Shown piece after piece: positions 1 to 10,117 of a stretch of 64,000 nucleotides of DNA (position 1 is its first letter; the number at the start of each line of letters is the position of its first letter). Source of the stretch: Pseudoxanthomonas beigongshangi (lineage in GTDB: Bacteria > Pseudomonadota > Gammaproteobacteria > Xanthomonadales > Xanthomonadaceae); assembly GCF_016820515.1 (NCBI RefSeq), contig NZ_JADHDV010000002.1, forward strand, positions 1 to 64,000. Reading direction: 5' to 3'. The notes under the pieces were generated by a model. It was not told the DNA's origin. It did no database searches and saw only the letters and a list, made by a program, of their open reading frames with translations. Both the position numbers and the translations under genes were made by a program.

Positions 1-586
1 CGCGGTTGTGATCGGCGCGTCCGCCGTTGCCGCCATTGCCGGCCACCGCGTCACCGACCGACGCGCCGCCGTTGCTGACATCGCCGGCGCTGGCGCTGCC
101 GTTGATGGCATCGCCACCGCTGCCGCCGCTGCCGCCGGCACCGCCGTTGCCGCCGCGTCCGCCGTTGCCTTCACCGCCATAACCGTCACCACCGTAACCG
201 GCGCCACCGCGTCCGCCACTTCCACCGTTGGCATCGCCCCAGTTCTTGGCGACGTTGCCGATGTCATGCACGGTCACCCCGCTGACGGAGCCGATGAGCT
301 TGGTTTCGGCCACCGCCTTGCTGTGGTTGAACGCGTTGGAGAAAGTGGCGGTCGCCGTCCCGCCATTGTTGGCGGCGGCCGTGCCGTAGCCATCGGCATA
401 CGCCACGCCGTCGTTGTTGCGATTGTCGCCGTCGTGGGTGCTGCTGTCGGTGGCGTCGAAGTCCACCGCGACGAGCGTATCGGCCCCAGGTCCGTTTTCC
501 GTGTTGGTTGCCTGTGCGAAAGCCTGTCCCGTGAGACCAAGTCCGAGTAACACTGCAGATGCAATGAGAGTCTTACGCGTGCACAT
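1..586 (-). CDS. Glycine-rich exported protein, 3' end outside window
   Basis: The frame is open from ATG at 586 to the window edge (about 195 codons seen), so the gene is truncated at its 3' end. An AGGAGA ribosome binding site sits about 7 bases upstream of the ATG. Residues 1-24 (MCTRKTLIASAVLLGLGLTG followed by QAFA) are a typical Sec signal peptide. Residues 25-120 are Asn/Asp/Thr-rich with no recognised domain; from about residue 123 the protein becomes a Gly/Asn/Ser low-complexity region built of GGxGG units. No family is recognised. The composition suggests a secreted, possibly surface or matrix-associated, repetitive protein; function is unknown. The complementary strand is also open because of the repeat composition, but lacks a credible start. 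Confidence 0.8.
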   Translation of the reverse strand, partial: MCTRKTLIASAVLLGLGLTGQAFAQATNTENGPGADTLVAVDFDATDSSTHDGDNRNNDGVAYADGYGTAAANNGGTATATFSNAFNHSKAVAETKLIGSVSGVTVHDIGNVAKNWGDANGGSGGRGGAGYGGDGYGGEGNGGRGGNGGAGGSGGSGGDAINGSASAGDVSNGGASVGDAVAGNGGNGGRADHNR

Positions 587-840
587 GATTTATCTCCTGA
601 GTCGTTCTGGCGCCCAGGGGAGGCGCTAAAAAACGACGTTGGTCACGCTCACATAGGAAACGTTAGTCAGCCGGGGGGTGTTTGTTAGGGTTTCGTTAAC
701 CGCCATGCCGCTCGTCTGCCGCCGAATACGCCCCCTGGCGCGCCGACAATCGGTTGCCGGATCAAGCCGATAGGCGCCGTTCTTGCGTATCGTCCGAAGT
801 CTTCGACGGACCTCGGCGGCGATGCTAGGCTGTGCGCCCC
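587..840. other. Intergenic region between the Gly-rich gene and the crcB riboswitch
   Basis: No gene is seen. On the minus strand the 590-660 stretch is the leader of the glycine-rich protein gene and carries a short GCGCC/GGCGC hairpin. On the plus strand a weak promoter-like pair (TTCGAC at 802-807, TAGGCT at 826-831, spacer 18) would start transcription just before the fluoride riboswitch. The -10 element is a poor match, so this is only suggestive. Confidence 0.4.
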
Positions 841-893
841 GGGAGATGGCATGCCTCCCCGAACCGCCGGCGCGCCGGCTGATGATGCCTACC
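841..893 (+). promoter_or_regulatory. Fluoride riboswitch (crcB motif)
   Basis: The segment matches the layout of the fluoride-sensing crcB RNA: a GGGAGATGG strand that pairs with CCTCCC at 854-859, then a CGAAC stretch, a GCCGGC-GCG-GCCGGC type hairpin at 865-879, and the conserved TGATGATGCCTACC segment whose ATGCC can pair back with GGCAT at 848-852 to form the pseudoknot. It lies about 60 bases upstream of crcB on the same strand, the expected position. No U-tract terminator follows, so control is more likely at translation initiation (the crcB site TGGAGAAG lies at 940-947). Confidence 0.88.
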
Positions 894-953
894 GAAACCC
901 GCAATCCGGGGCGGTGGGCATGCGCCATCGCTCCCTTTCTGGAGAAGTCGGCG

Positions 954-1340
954 ATGCATTCCTTCCTGGCCGTTGCAGTGGGCGCCGCGCTCGGCGCGTG
1001 GGCGCGTTGGGGCCTGAGCGTCTGGCTCAATCCGCAGCATGCGCAGATGCCGCTCGGCACGCTCGCCGCCAACCTGATCGGCGGCTACGCGATCGGCGTG
1101 GCGATGGGCTGGCTGGCCCACCATCCGGCGCTGGCGCCGGAATGGCGCCTGTTCGTGATCACCGGCCTGCTCGGTGGACTGACCACCTTCTCCAGTTTTT
1201 CCGCCGAAGCCATGCAGCTGATCCTGCGGTTGCAGTACGGCTGGGCGTTCGCCCTCATCGCCGTGCACGTGCTGGGTTCGTTGCTGATGACCGGCCTGGG
1301 GTTGGTGACGGTGCGGCTGCTGCGCGGCTTGACGGGTTGA
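954..1340 (+). CDS. crcB: Fluoride exporter CrcB (Fluc)
   Basis: This 128-residue inner-membrane protein belongs to the CrcB/Fluc family of dimeric fluoride channels that expel F- from the cytoplasm. Four hydrophobic segments are seen (about residues 3-20, 36-53, 66-83 and 99-121) with the family signatures GTLAANLIGGYAIG and GLLGGLTTFSSFS, the latter holding the Na+ and fluoride-track residues. The start at ATG 954 gives family length and has a TGGAGAAG ribosome binding site; longer in-frame starts would run through the riboswitch. It is a single gene converging on rarA, and the upstream fluoride riboswitch supports the assignment. Confidence 0.93.
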   Translation: MHSFLAVAVGAALGAWARWGLSVWLNPQHAQMPLGTLAANLIGGYAIGVAMGWLAHHPALAPEWRLFVITGLLGGLTTFSSFSAEAMQLILRLQYGWAFALIAVHVLGSLLMTGLGLVTVRLLRGLTG

Positions 1341-1373
1341 TTCCCCACATTCGGACAATGCATTCCCGCCCGC

Positions 1374-2747
1374 TTACTTGCGGGGTTTGCCCGCCCTCGC
1401 CTCGCGCCTGGCCTCGCGCAGGCGATCAAGTTTTTCCTTGAGTTTGATTTCCAGCCCGCGTTCGACCGGTTCGTAGTACACGCGCTCCCCCATCGCATCG
1501 GGAAACGCGGTCTGGTCCAGCGCGATGCCGCCTTCGGCATCGTGGTCGTACTGGTAGCCGCCACCGTAGCCAAGCTGCTTCATCAGTTTGGTCGGGGCGT
1601 TGCGCAGGTGCAGCGGCACCTCCTGGGTGCCGTGTTCGCGCACGTCCTGCCTGGCCATCCCGAAGGCCTTGTAGCCGGCATTCGATTTGGCCGTGCTGGC
1701 CAGGTAGATCGCCACCTGCGCCAGCGCCAGATCGCCTTCCGGACTGCCCAATCGCTCGTAGGTGTCCCAGGCATCCACCGCCATCTGCAGCGCGCGCGGA
1801 TCCGCCAGGCCGATGTCCTCCACCGCCATCCGGGTCAACCGCCGCGCCAGATAGACCGGGTCGCAACCACCGTCCAGCATCCGCGCCAGCCAGTACAGCG
1901 CGCCATCCGGATTGGAACTGCGGATGGATTTGTGCAGTGCCGAGATCTGGTCGTAGAACTGCTCGCCACCCTTGTCGAAACGGCGCGTGCGATCGGCCAG
2001 CACCTGCTGCAGGGTCTGCGGGGTGATGGTGTTGTCCTCGCCCGTCGCCAGTTCGGCGGCGATCTCCAGCAGGGTCAGCGCGCGGCGCACGTCGCCATCG
2101 GCGGCGCCGGCGATTTCACCCAGCGCCTCATCGCTGGCCTGCAGGTCCTGCCCGCCCAGGCCGCGTTCCCCGTCATCCACCGCCCGGCGCAGCGCGTGGC
2201 GGATGTCATCGGCCGAGACCGCCTCCATCACGTGCACGCGGCAGCGCGAGAGCAATGCCGAGTTCAGTTCGAAGGACGGGTTCTCGGTGGTCGCGCCGAC
2301 GAACAGGATGGTGCCGCGTTCGATGTGCGGCAGGAACGCATCCTGCTGGCCCTTGTTGAAGCGGTGCACCTCGTCCACGAACAGCACGGTGCGCCGTCCT
2401 TCGGCGAAACGCTGCGCCGCCTCGGCCAGCACCGCACGCACGTCCGGCAACCCGGACAGCACGGCGGAAATGGCCTGGAATTCGGCATCGGCATACTGCG
2501 CCAGCAGCAGCGCCAGGGTGGTCTTGCCGCAGCCCGGCGGTCCCCACAGGATCATCGAATGCACGCGCCCGGACTCGACCGCGCGGCGCAGCGCGCTGCC
2601 GGGCGCGAGCAGCCGGCGCTGCCCGACCATCTCGTCCAGGGTGCGTGGCCGCATGCGTTCGGCCAGCGGCCGCATCGCCGAGCGATCGACGCTCAGCAGA
2701 TCCGCTTCCTGCGGGAACGGATTTCGTGTTTTCGGGGATCGTGCCAC
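1374..2747 (-). CDS. rarA: Replication-associated recombination protein A
   Basis: RarA (MgsA) is a clamp-loader-like AAA+ ATPase that acts at stalled replication forks. The 457-residue length is typical. The Walker A motif GPPGCGKTTL, the Walker B LFVDEVHRF and the sensor segment VGATTENPSFELN are present, followed by the C-terminal tetramerisation domain (TRMAVEDIGLADP). The start is a GTG at 2747; no Shine-Dalgarno precedes it, but a TAGAAT hexamer lies exactly six bases upstream, so the mRNA may be leaderless. In many gammaproteobacteria rarA follows lolA, as here, although a terminator-like hairpin lies between them. Confidence 0.93.
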   Translation of the reverse strand: MARSPKTRNPFPQEADLLSVDRSAMRPLAERMRPRTLDEMVGQRRLLAPGSALRRAVESGRVHSMILWGPPGCGKTTLALLLAQYADAEFQAISAVLSGLPDVRAVLAEAAQRFAEGRRTVLFVDEVHRFNKGQQDAFLPHIERGTILFVGATTENPSFELNSALLSRCRVHVMEAVSADDIRHALRRAVDDGERGLGGQDLQASDEALGEIAGAADGDVRRALTLLEIAAELATGEDNTITPQTLQQVLADRTRRFDKGGEQFYDQISALHKSIRSSNPDGALYWLARMLDGGCDPVYLARRLTRMAVEDIGLADPRALQMAVDAWDTYERLGSPEGDLALAQVAIYLASTAKSNAGYKAFGMARQDVREHGTQEVPLHLRNAPTKLMKQLGYGGGYQYDHDAEGGIALDQTAFPDAMGERVYYEPVERGLEIKLKEKLDRLREARREARAGKPRK

Positions 2748-2753
2748 CCGCCG

Positions 2754-2759
2754 ATTCTA
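2754..2759 (-). promoter_or_regulatory. -10-like hexamer six bases before rarA
   Basis: TAGAAT on the minus strand is separated by CGGCGG from the rarA GTG codon. Transcription starting 6-7 bases downstream of this hexamer would begin at the start codon itself. No good -35 is visible. The same spacing recurs at aat, clpS and rpfD in this window. Confidence 0.45.
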
Positions 2760-2796
2760 CCGTCCGCGCGGCGCATTCGCGCCGTTGAATCGGCCG

Positions 2797-2836
2797 GTGA
2801 AAATGAAAGGACCGGATTCCCAATGGGAACCCGGTC
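2797..2836 (-). terminator. Terminator after lolA
   Basis: A 14-base stem with one mismatch (GGACCGGgTTCCCA paired with TGGGAATCCGGTCC, minus strand) is followed by the T-rich run TTTCATTTTC. It would end transcripts of ftsK-lolA before rarA. Confidence 0.75.
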
Positions 2837-2873
2837 CTGGATGGTCCGGCGGATGCGTGCTTGCGGTAGCGGC

Positions 2874-3500
2874 TCAGGAGCCGCCAACGACGTCCACGCC
2901 CGGACCCGGCGCGTACTTGAAGGTGCCGCCGGGGAACGACGGATTGCGCTTCCAGCCACTGAACTTGATGGTGGTGCGCTGGCCGACCGCGTCGATCACT
3001 TCCATCTGCGCCAGGCCCTTCCCATCAAAACCCAGCCGCGCGGACTGGAAGTTGGCGTCGCCTTCGCGCTTGGGGGTCAGGGTCAGCCATTCCAGGCCGC
3101 CCTGGTTGCCGGTTTCCTTGACGTTGAACTGCTGGTCCAGCTTGCCGGGATCGATCAGCGCCGACAGCGGGCTGTTCTGCTCCTCGATGCCCTGCTCGCG
3201 CACGGTGGCCTGCTTCAGATCCGGATCGTAGACCCACACCTGCTTGCCGTCGGCGACGATCAACTGCTCGTAGGGCTTGTTGTATTCCCAGCGGAACAGG
3301 CGCGGCGCGGACAGCGCGACGCGGCCATTGGAGGTTTCCTTGAGCTTGCCGCCGCCGTCATGGACCTGCTGGACGAACTGGCCGTCCAGGCCCTTGAGTC
3401 CGGTGGTGAAGGCCTTGAGCTGGTCGCGGGCGCCGGCGAAGGCGTTGCCGGCGAACAGCGCGGCGGCGATGAGGACGGCGGGACGGGCGATTCGAATCAT
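2874..3500 (-). CDS. lolA: Outer-membrane lipoprotein carrier protein LolA
   Basis: LolA carries lipoproteins across the periplasm from the LolCDE transporter to the LolB receptor. The 208-residue precursor begins with a signal peptide (MIRIARPAVLIAAALFAGNAFA, cleavage after AFA) that fixes the start at ATG 3500 rather than at an upstream ATG. The mature part has the LolA pattern: a QFVQQVHD strand, RPRLFRWEY-like segment (APRLFRWEYNKPYEQ), DGKQVWVYDPDLKQ, and a C-terminal IKFSGWKRNPSFPGGTFKY. It lies 139 bases downstream of ftsK on the same strand, the conserved ftsK-lolA-rarA arrangement. Confidence 0.93.
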   Translation of the reverse strand: MIRIARPAVLIAAALFAGNAFAGARDQLKAFTTGLKGLDGQFVQQVHDGGGKLKETSNGRVALSAPRLFRWEYNKPYEQLIVADGKQVWVYDPDLKQATVREQGIEEQNSPLSALIDPGKLDQQFNVKETGNQGGLEWLTLTPKREGDANFQSARLGFDGKGLAQMEVIDAVGQRTTIKFSGWKRNPSFPGGTFKYAPGPGVDVVGGS

Positions 3501-3639
3501 GGCGTCTGCAAGGTCTGGGGTTCGGATTCGGCGCCGAGTGTGCCCCGGCGAGTCTGAATGAGGCGCATCGCGTTGGCCAGGATTCCGCACGCCATGAACC
3601 GGCGTTCAGGCTGCCGGCGCGCGAAGGTTTCCCGGCGCA

Positions 3640-6006
<2,367 letters not shown>

Positions 6007-6016
6007 CTTTCGATAA

Positions 6017-7281
<1,265 letters not shown>

Positions 7282-7282
<1 letters not shown>

Positions 7283-7701
7283 TGCTGCGCATCAGCGCGG
7301 ACCCGGCGGAGCTGGATTTCGAACGGGTCCACGCGTTCCTGCGCGATTCCTACTGGGCGGCGGGCATTCCCGCCGCCACCCTGCGCCGTGCGCTGGATCA
7401 CTCGATCTGCTATTGCGGTTTCCTCGACGGCTCGCAGATCGCCTTCGCGCGCGCGGTGACCGATCAGGCCACCTTCGCGTACCTCGCCGACGTGTTCGTC
7501 GACGAGGCCCATCGTGGCCAGGGTCATGGCCGCGCCATCGTGCGCGCGCTGCTGGATGATCCGCGCCTGCAAGGGCTGCGCCGGCTGCACCTGGTCACCC
7601 GCGACATGCAGCCGCTGTACGCCGGATTCGGATTCGAGGCGCTGAGCCAGCCGGAGCGGCACATGCAGAAGCACGATCCGGACGTCTACCGCGGCGGCTG
7701 A
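7282..7701 (+). CDS. GNAT-family acetyltransferase
   Basis: This 139-residue protein has the GNAT fold: a start segment LRDSYWAAGIPAATLRRAL, the beta strands IAFARAVTDQATFAYLADVFVDEAHRGQGHGRAIV with the acetyl-CoA loop RGQGHG (about residues 81-86), and the terminal YAGFGFEAL. The pattern resembles small proteins often annotated as YhhY/RimI-unlike GNAT enzymes; the substrate cannot be told. It overlaps the trxB stop by one base and is followed four bases later by another acyltransferase-like gene, so the three probably form an operon. Confidence 0.8.
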
Positions 7702-7705
7702 AACC

Positions 7706-8845
7706 GTGTCCGCCCCTCCCCGTCTCCGCCTGCTCGAGGATCTGTCGGCGATTCCCGCCGCCGCGTGGGACGCGCTGCACGATGGCCGCAATCCGTTCGT
7801 CTCGCACGCATTTCTGGCCGGCCTGGAACGGTACGGCTGCGTGCGCGCGGACTGGGGCTGGACGCCACGCCACGCGACGCTGTGGGAAGGCGACACGCTG
7901 GTCGCGGCGGCACCGGCGTACCTGAAGGACAATTCGCACGGCGAGTTCGTGTTCGATCATGCCTGGGCACAGGCGTACGCGCGCTATGGACGCGACTACT
8001 TCCCAAAATGGCTGTGCGCGGTGCCCTATTCGCCCGTGACCGGCCCGCGCCTGCTGGCGCCCACCACCGCCTCGCGCCGGCAATTGATCGACGCACTGGC
8101 CGAACGCGCGGACGAGGACGGGCTGTCCTCGGTGCATGTCAATTTCCATCCGCAGGCGGAAGACGCCGCGTTCGACCCGACCTGGCTGTCCCGCACCGAC
8201 GTGCAGTACCACTGGCACAACGACGCCGGCTGGACGGATTTCGACGCCTTCCTGGCCGCCTTCGACCACAAGCACCGCAAGAACATCCGCCAGGAGCGCG
8301 CGCGGGTCGCGCGTGCCGGCGTGACCTTCCGGACCGTCCATGGCGGCGATGCCAATGACGCCGAGCTGGACGCCATGTTCGGCTTCTACCTGCAGACCTT
8401 CCACGACTACGGCAATTCGCCCGCGCTGACCGGCGAGTTCTTCCGCCATCTGGCCCGGGCCCTGCCACGCCAACTGGTGCTGTTCCTGGCCGAACGCGAC
8501 GGCGAAGCCATCGCCGGTGCGCTGTGCCTGCGCGGCGGCGACACCCTGTACGGGCGCTACTGGGGCTGCCGCCAGAACCTGCCGGGCCTGCATTTCGAGA
8601 CCTGCTACTATCAGGGCATCGAATACTGCCTGCGCGAGGGCCTGCGGGTGTTCGAACCCGGCGCACAGGGCGAGCACAAGATCGCGCGCGGCTTCCTGCC
8701 GGTGTTCGTGCGCAGTCGCCACCGCATCGCCGATCCCGCGTTCGCCGAGGCGCTGGGCCGCTGGTGCGAGGAGGAAACCCTGGCGGTGCGCCGTTACGCC
8801 GCCACCCTGGCCGCGCATTCGCCATTCAAGGCCAGCGCGCGCTGA
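7706..8845 (+). CDS. FemAB/GNAT-like acyltransferase (COG3146 type)
   Basis: The 379-residue protein resembles the FemAB-like family (PF04339, COG3146) with duplicated GNAT folds, thought to act on cell-wall or amino-acyl substrates; the true substrate is not known. Recognisable stretches include VSHAFLAGLE near residue 31, HVNFHPQAE, the WHNDAGWTDFDAFLAAFDHKHRKNIRQER block that is strongly conserved in the family, and FEPGAQGEHKIARGFLP near the C terminus. The start is GTG 7706, four bases after the preceding stop. It ends 47 bases before aat. Confidence 0.8.
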   Translation: MSAPPRLRLLEDLSAIPAAAWDALHDGRNPFVSHAFLAGLERYGCVRADWGWTPRHATLWEGDTLVAAAPAYLKDNSHGEFVFDHAWAQAYARYGRDYFPKWLCAVPYSPVTGPRLLAPTTASRRQLIDALAERADEDGLSSVHVNFHPQAEDAAFDPTWLSRTDVQYHWHNDAGWTDFDAFLAAFDHKHRKNIRQERARVARAGVTFRTVHGGDANDAELDAMFGFYLQTFHDYGNSPALTGEFFRHLARALPRQLVLFLAERDGEAIAGALCLRGGDTLYGRYWGCRQNLPGLHFETCYYQGIEYCLREGLRVFEPGAQGEHKIARGFLPVFVRSRHRIADPAFAEALGRWCEEETLAVRRYAATLAAHSPFKASAR

Positions 8846-8880
8846 ACCCGACCACGTGGCGACATGCCGCGCCCGATGCC

Positions 8881-8886
8881 GATAAT
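8881..8886 (+). promoter_or_regulatory. -10-like hexamer six bases before aat
   Basis: GATAAT is followed by GTCGCG and then the aat ATG, so a transcript initiated from it would be leaderless. No Shine-Dalgarno is present. The -35 region is not clear. Confidence 0.45.
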
Positions 8887-8892
8887 GTCGCG

Positions 8893-9639
8893 ATGAGCCA
8901 GCGTCCCTTCCTGCTCGCGCCCGAACCCGATGCGCCGTTTCCGCCCGCGGAGCTCGCCCTGCGCCAACCCGACGGCCTGCTGGCGGTCGGCGGCGACCTG
9001 ACTTTGCCGCGGCTGCTCAACGCCTACCGCGGCGGCATCTTTCCCTGGTTCTCGGAGGGCCAGCCGCTGCTGTGGTGGTCGCCGGACCCGCGCATGGTGT
9101 TCCGCACCGACCGGCTGCATCTCGCCTCGCGGTTCCGGCGCGGCTTGCGCCGCTCGACCTGGCGGGTCCGCGCCGATACCGCCTTCGAGTCGGTGATCGC
9201 CGAGTGCGCCACCCGTCCGCGTCCGGGCCAGGACGGCACCTGGATCACTCCATCCATGCAGGACGCCTACGTGGCCCTGCACCGGGCGGGCCACGCGCAT
9301 TCCATCGAGGTGTTCGACGGCGCCCGCCTGGTCGGTGGCCTGTACGGGGTGGCCATCGGCCGGATGTTCTTCGGCGAGAGCATGTTCAGCGCGGACAGCG
9401 GCGGTTCCAAGGTCGCCATCGCCGCACTCGCCCATACCCTGCACGGCTGGGGCTGGCCGCTGATCGATGCGCAGGTGGAGAACCCGCACCTGTTGAGCCT
9501 GGGCGCCGAGCGTCTCCCGCGCGCCGGGTTCCTGCACCAGGTCCGCGGCCTGGTGGACCAGCCCGAGCCGACGGCGGTCTGGACCACTCGCTTTGGCGAG
9601 TTTCCCGCCGCCCGATTGGCGGACGCCACCGGGCATTAA
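8893..9639 (+). CDS. aat: Leucyl/phenylalanyl-tRNA--protein transferase
   Basis: Aat adds Leu or Phe from aminoacyl-tRNA to proteins with N-terminal Arg or Lys, creating N-degrons that ClpS hands to ClpAP. The 248-residue protein shows the family signatures: [44 protein letters not shown] (residues about 43-65), [24 protein letters not shown], and MFFGESMFS. The start at ATG 8893 matches the family N terminus. Its location 3.2 kb from clpS/clpA places the modifying enzyme beside the adaptor and protease of the same pathway. Confidence 0.95.
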   Translation: MSQRPFLLAPEPDAPFPPAELALRQPDGLLAVGGDLTLPRLLNAYRGGIFPWFSEGQPLLWWSPDPRMVFRTDRLHLASRFRRGLRRSTWRVRADTAFESVIAECATRPRPGQDGTWITPSMQDAYVALHRAGHAHSIEVFDGARLVGGLYGVAIGRMFFGESMFSADSGGSKVAIAALAHTLHGWGWPLIDAQVENPHLLSLGAERLPRAGFLHQVRGLVDQPEPTAVWTTRFGEFPAARLADATGH

Positions 9640-9647
9640 CGGTATTT

Positions 9648-9676
9648 TTGCGCGCGGCGCCTCAGCGGCGTACAAT
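9648..9676 (+). promoter_or_regulatory. Sigma70-type promoter of infA
   Basis: TTGCGC at 9648-9653 and TACAAT at 9671-9676 are separated by exactly 17 bases. Transcription would start near 9683, about 43 bases ahead of the infA ATG. Confidence 0.75.
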
Positions 9677-9725
9677 GGCGGACTTTATCGCCCTGGCCGT
9701 CTCCGGCCGCACAGCACAGGTCTGC

Positions 9726-9944
9726 ATGTCGAAAGACGACTCCATCGAATTTGAAGGCACCGTTACCGAAACGCTGCCCAACACCATGTTCCGGGTCAAG
9801 CTGGAAAACGGGCATGAAATCATCGCCCACATTTCCGGTCGCATGCGCAAGAACTACATCCGCATCCTGACCGGCGACAAGGTCAAGGTCGAAATGACCC
9901 CCTATGACCTGACCAAGGGTCGCATCACGTATCGCATGAAGTAA
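9726..9944 (+). CDS. infA: Translation initiation factor IF-1
   Basis: IF-1 binds the A site of the 30S subunit during initiation. The 72-residue protein is a single S1/OB-fold domain and is close to the family consensus ([39 protein letters not shown], and a C terminus of KGRITYRMK). The ATG at 9726 gives exact family length. It has its own promoter and is followed by a strong terminator, so it is monocistronic. The aat-infA-clpA-clpS neighbourhood is conserved among gammaproteobacteria. Confidence 0.97.
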   Translation: MSKDDSIEFEGTVTETLPNTMFRVKLENGHEIIAHISGRMRKNYIRILTGDKVKVEMTPYDLTKGRITYRMK

Positions 9945-9963
9945 TTGCGATAAGCTTTTGATT

Positions 9964-9996
9964 AAAAAGGGCGCCATTGGCGCTCTTTTTGTTTTT
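9964..9996 (+). terminator. Terminator after infA
   Basis: The stem AGGGCGCC-ATT-GGCGCTCT is followed by TTTTTGTTTTT. It lies 20 bases after the infA stop. Confidence 0.9.
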
Positions 9997-10048
9997 GGCA
10001 TCAGCTGGCGCATTGGCGGCGGCCCGGTCCCCCGCCCCGCACCCGGCA

Positions 10049-10081
10049 ACAAAAAAGCCGGAGCGTGGCCGCTCCGGCTTC
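10049..10081 (-). terminator. Terminator after clpA
   Basis: On the minus strand AAGCCGGAGC pairs with GCTCCGGCTT around a GGCCAC loop, followed by TTTTTGTTG. It lies about 37 bases after the clpA stop. Confidence 0.88.
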
Positions 10082-10117
10082 GAACGAACCATCCCGTCAC
10101 CGGGACGGACTCCGGCC

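Noticed and set aside
1-586. PE_PGRS-like mycobacterial protein
   Set aside because: Only the GGxGG composition is shared; there is no PE domain, and the gene context is xanthomonad.
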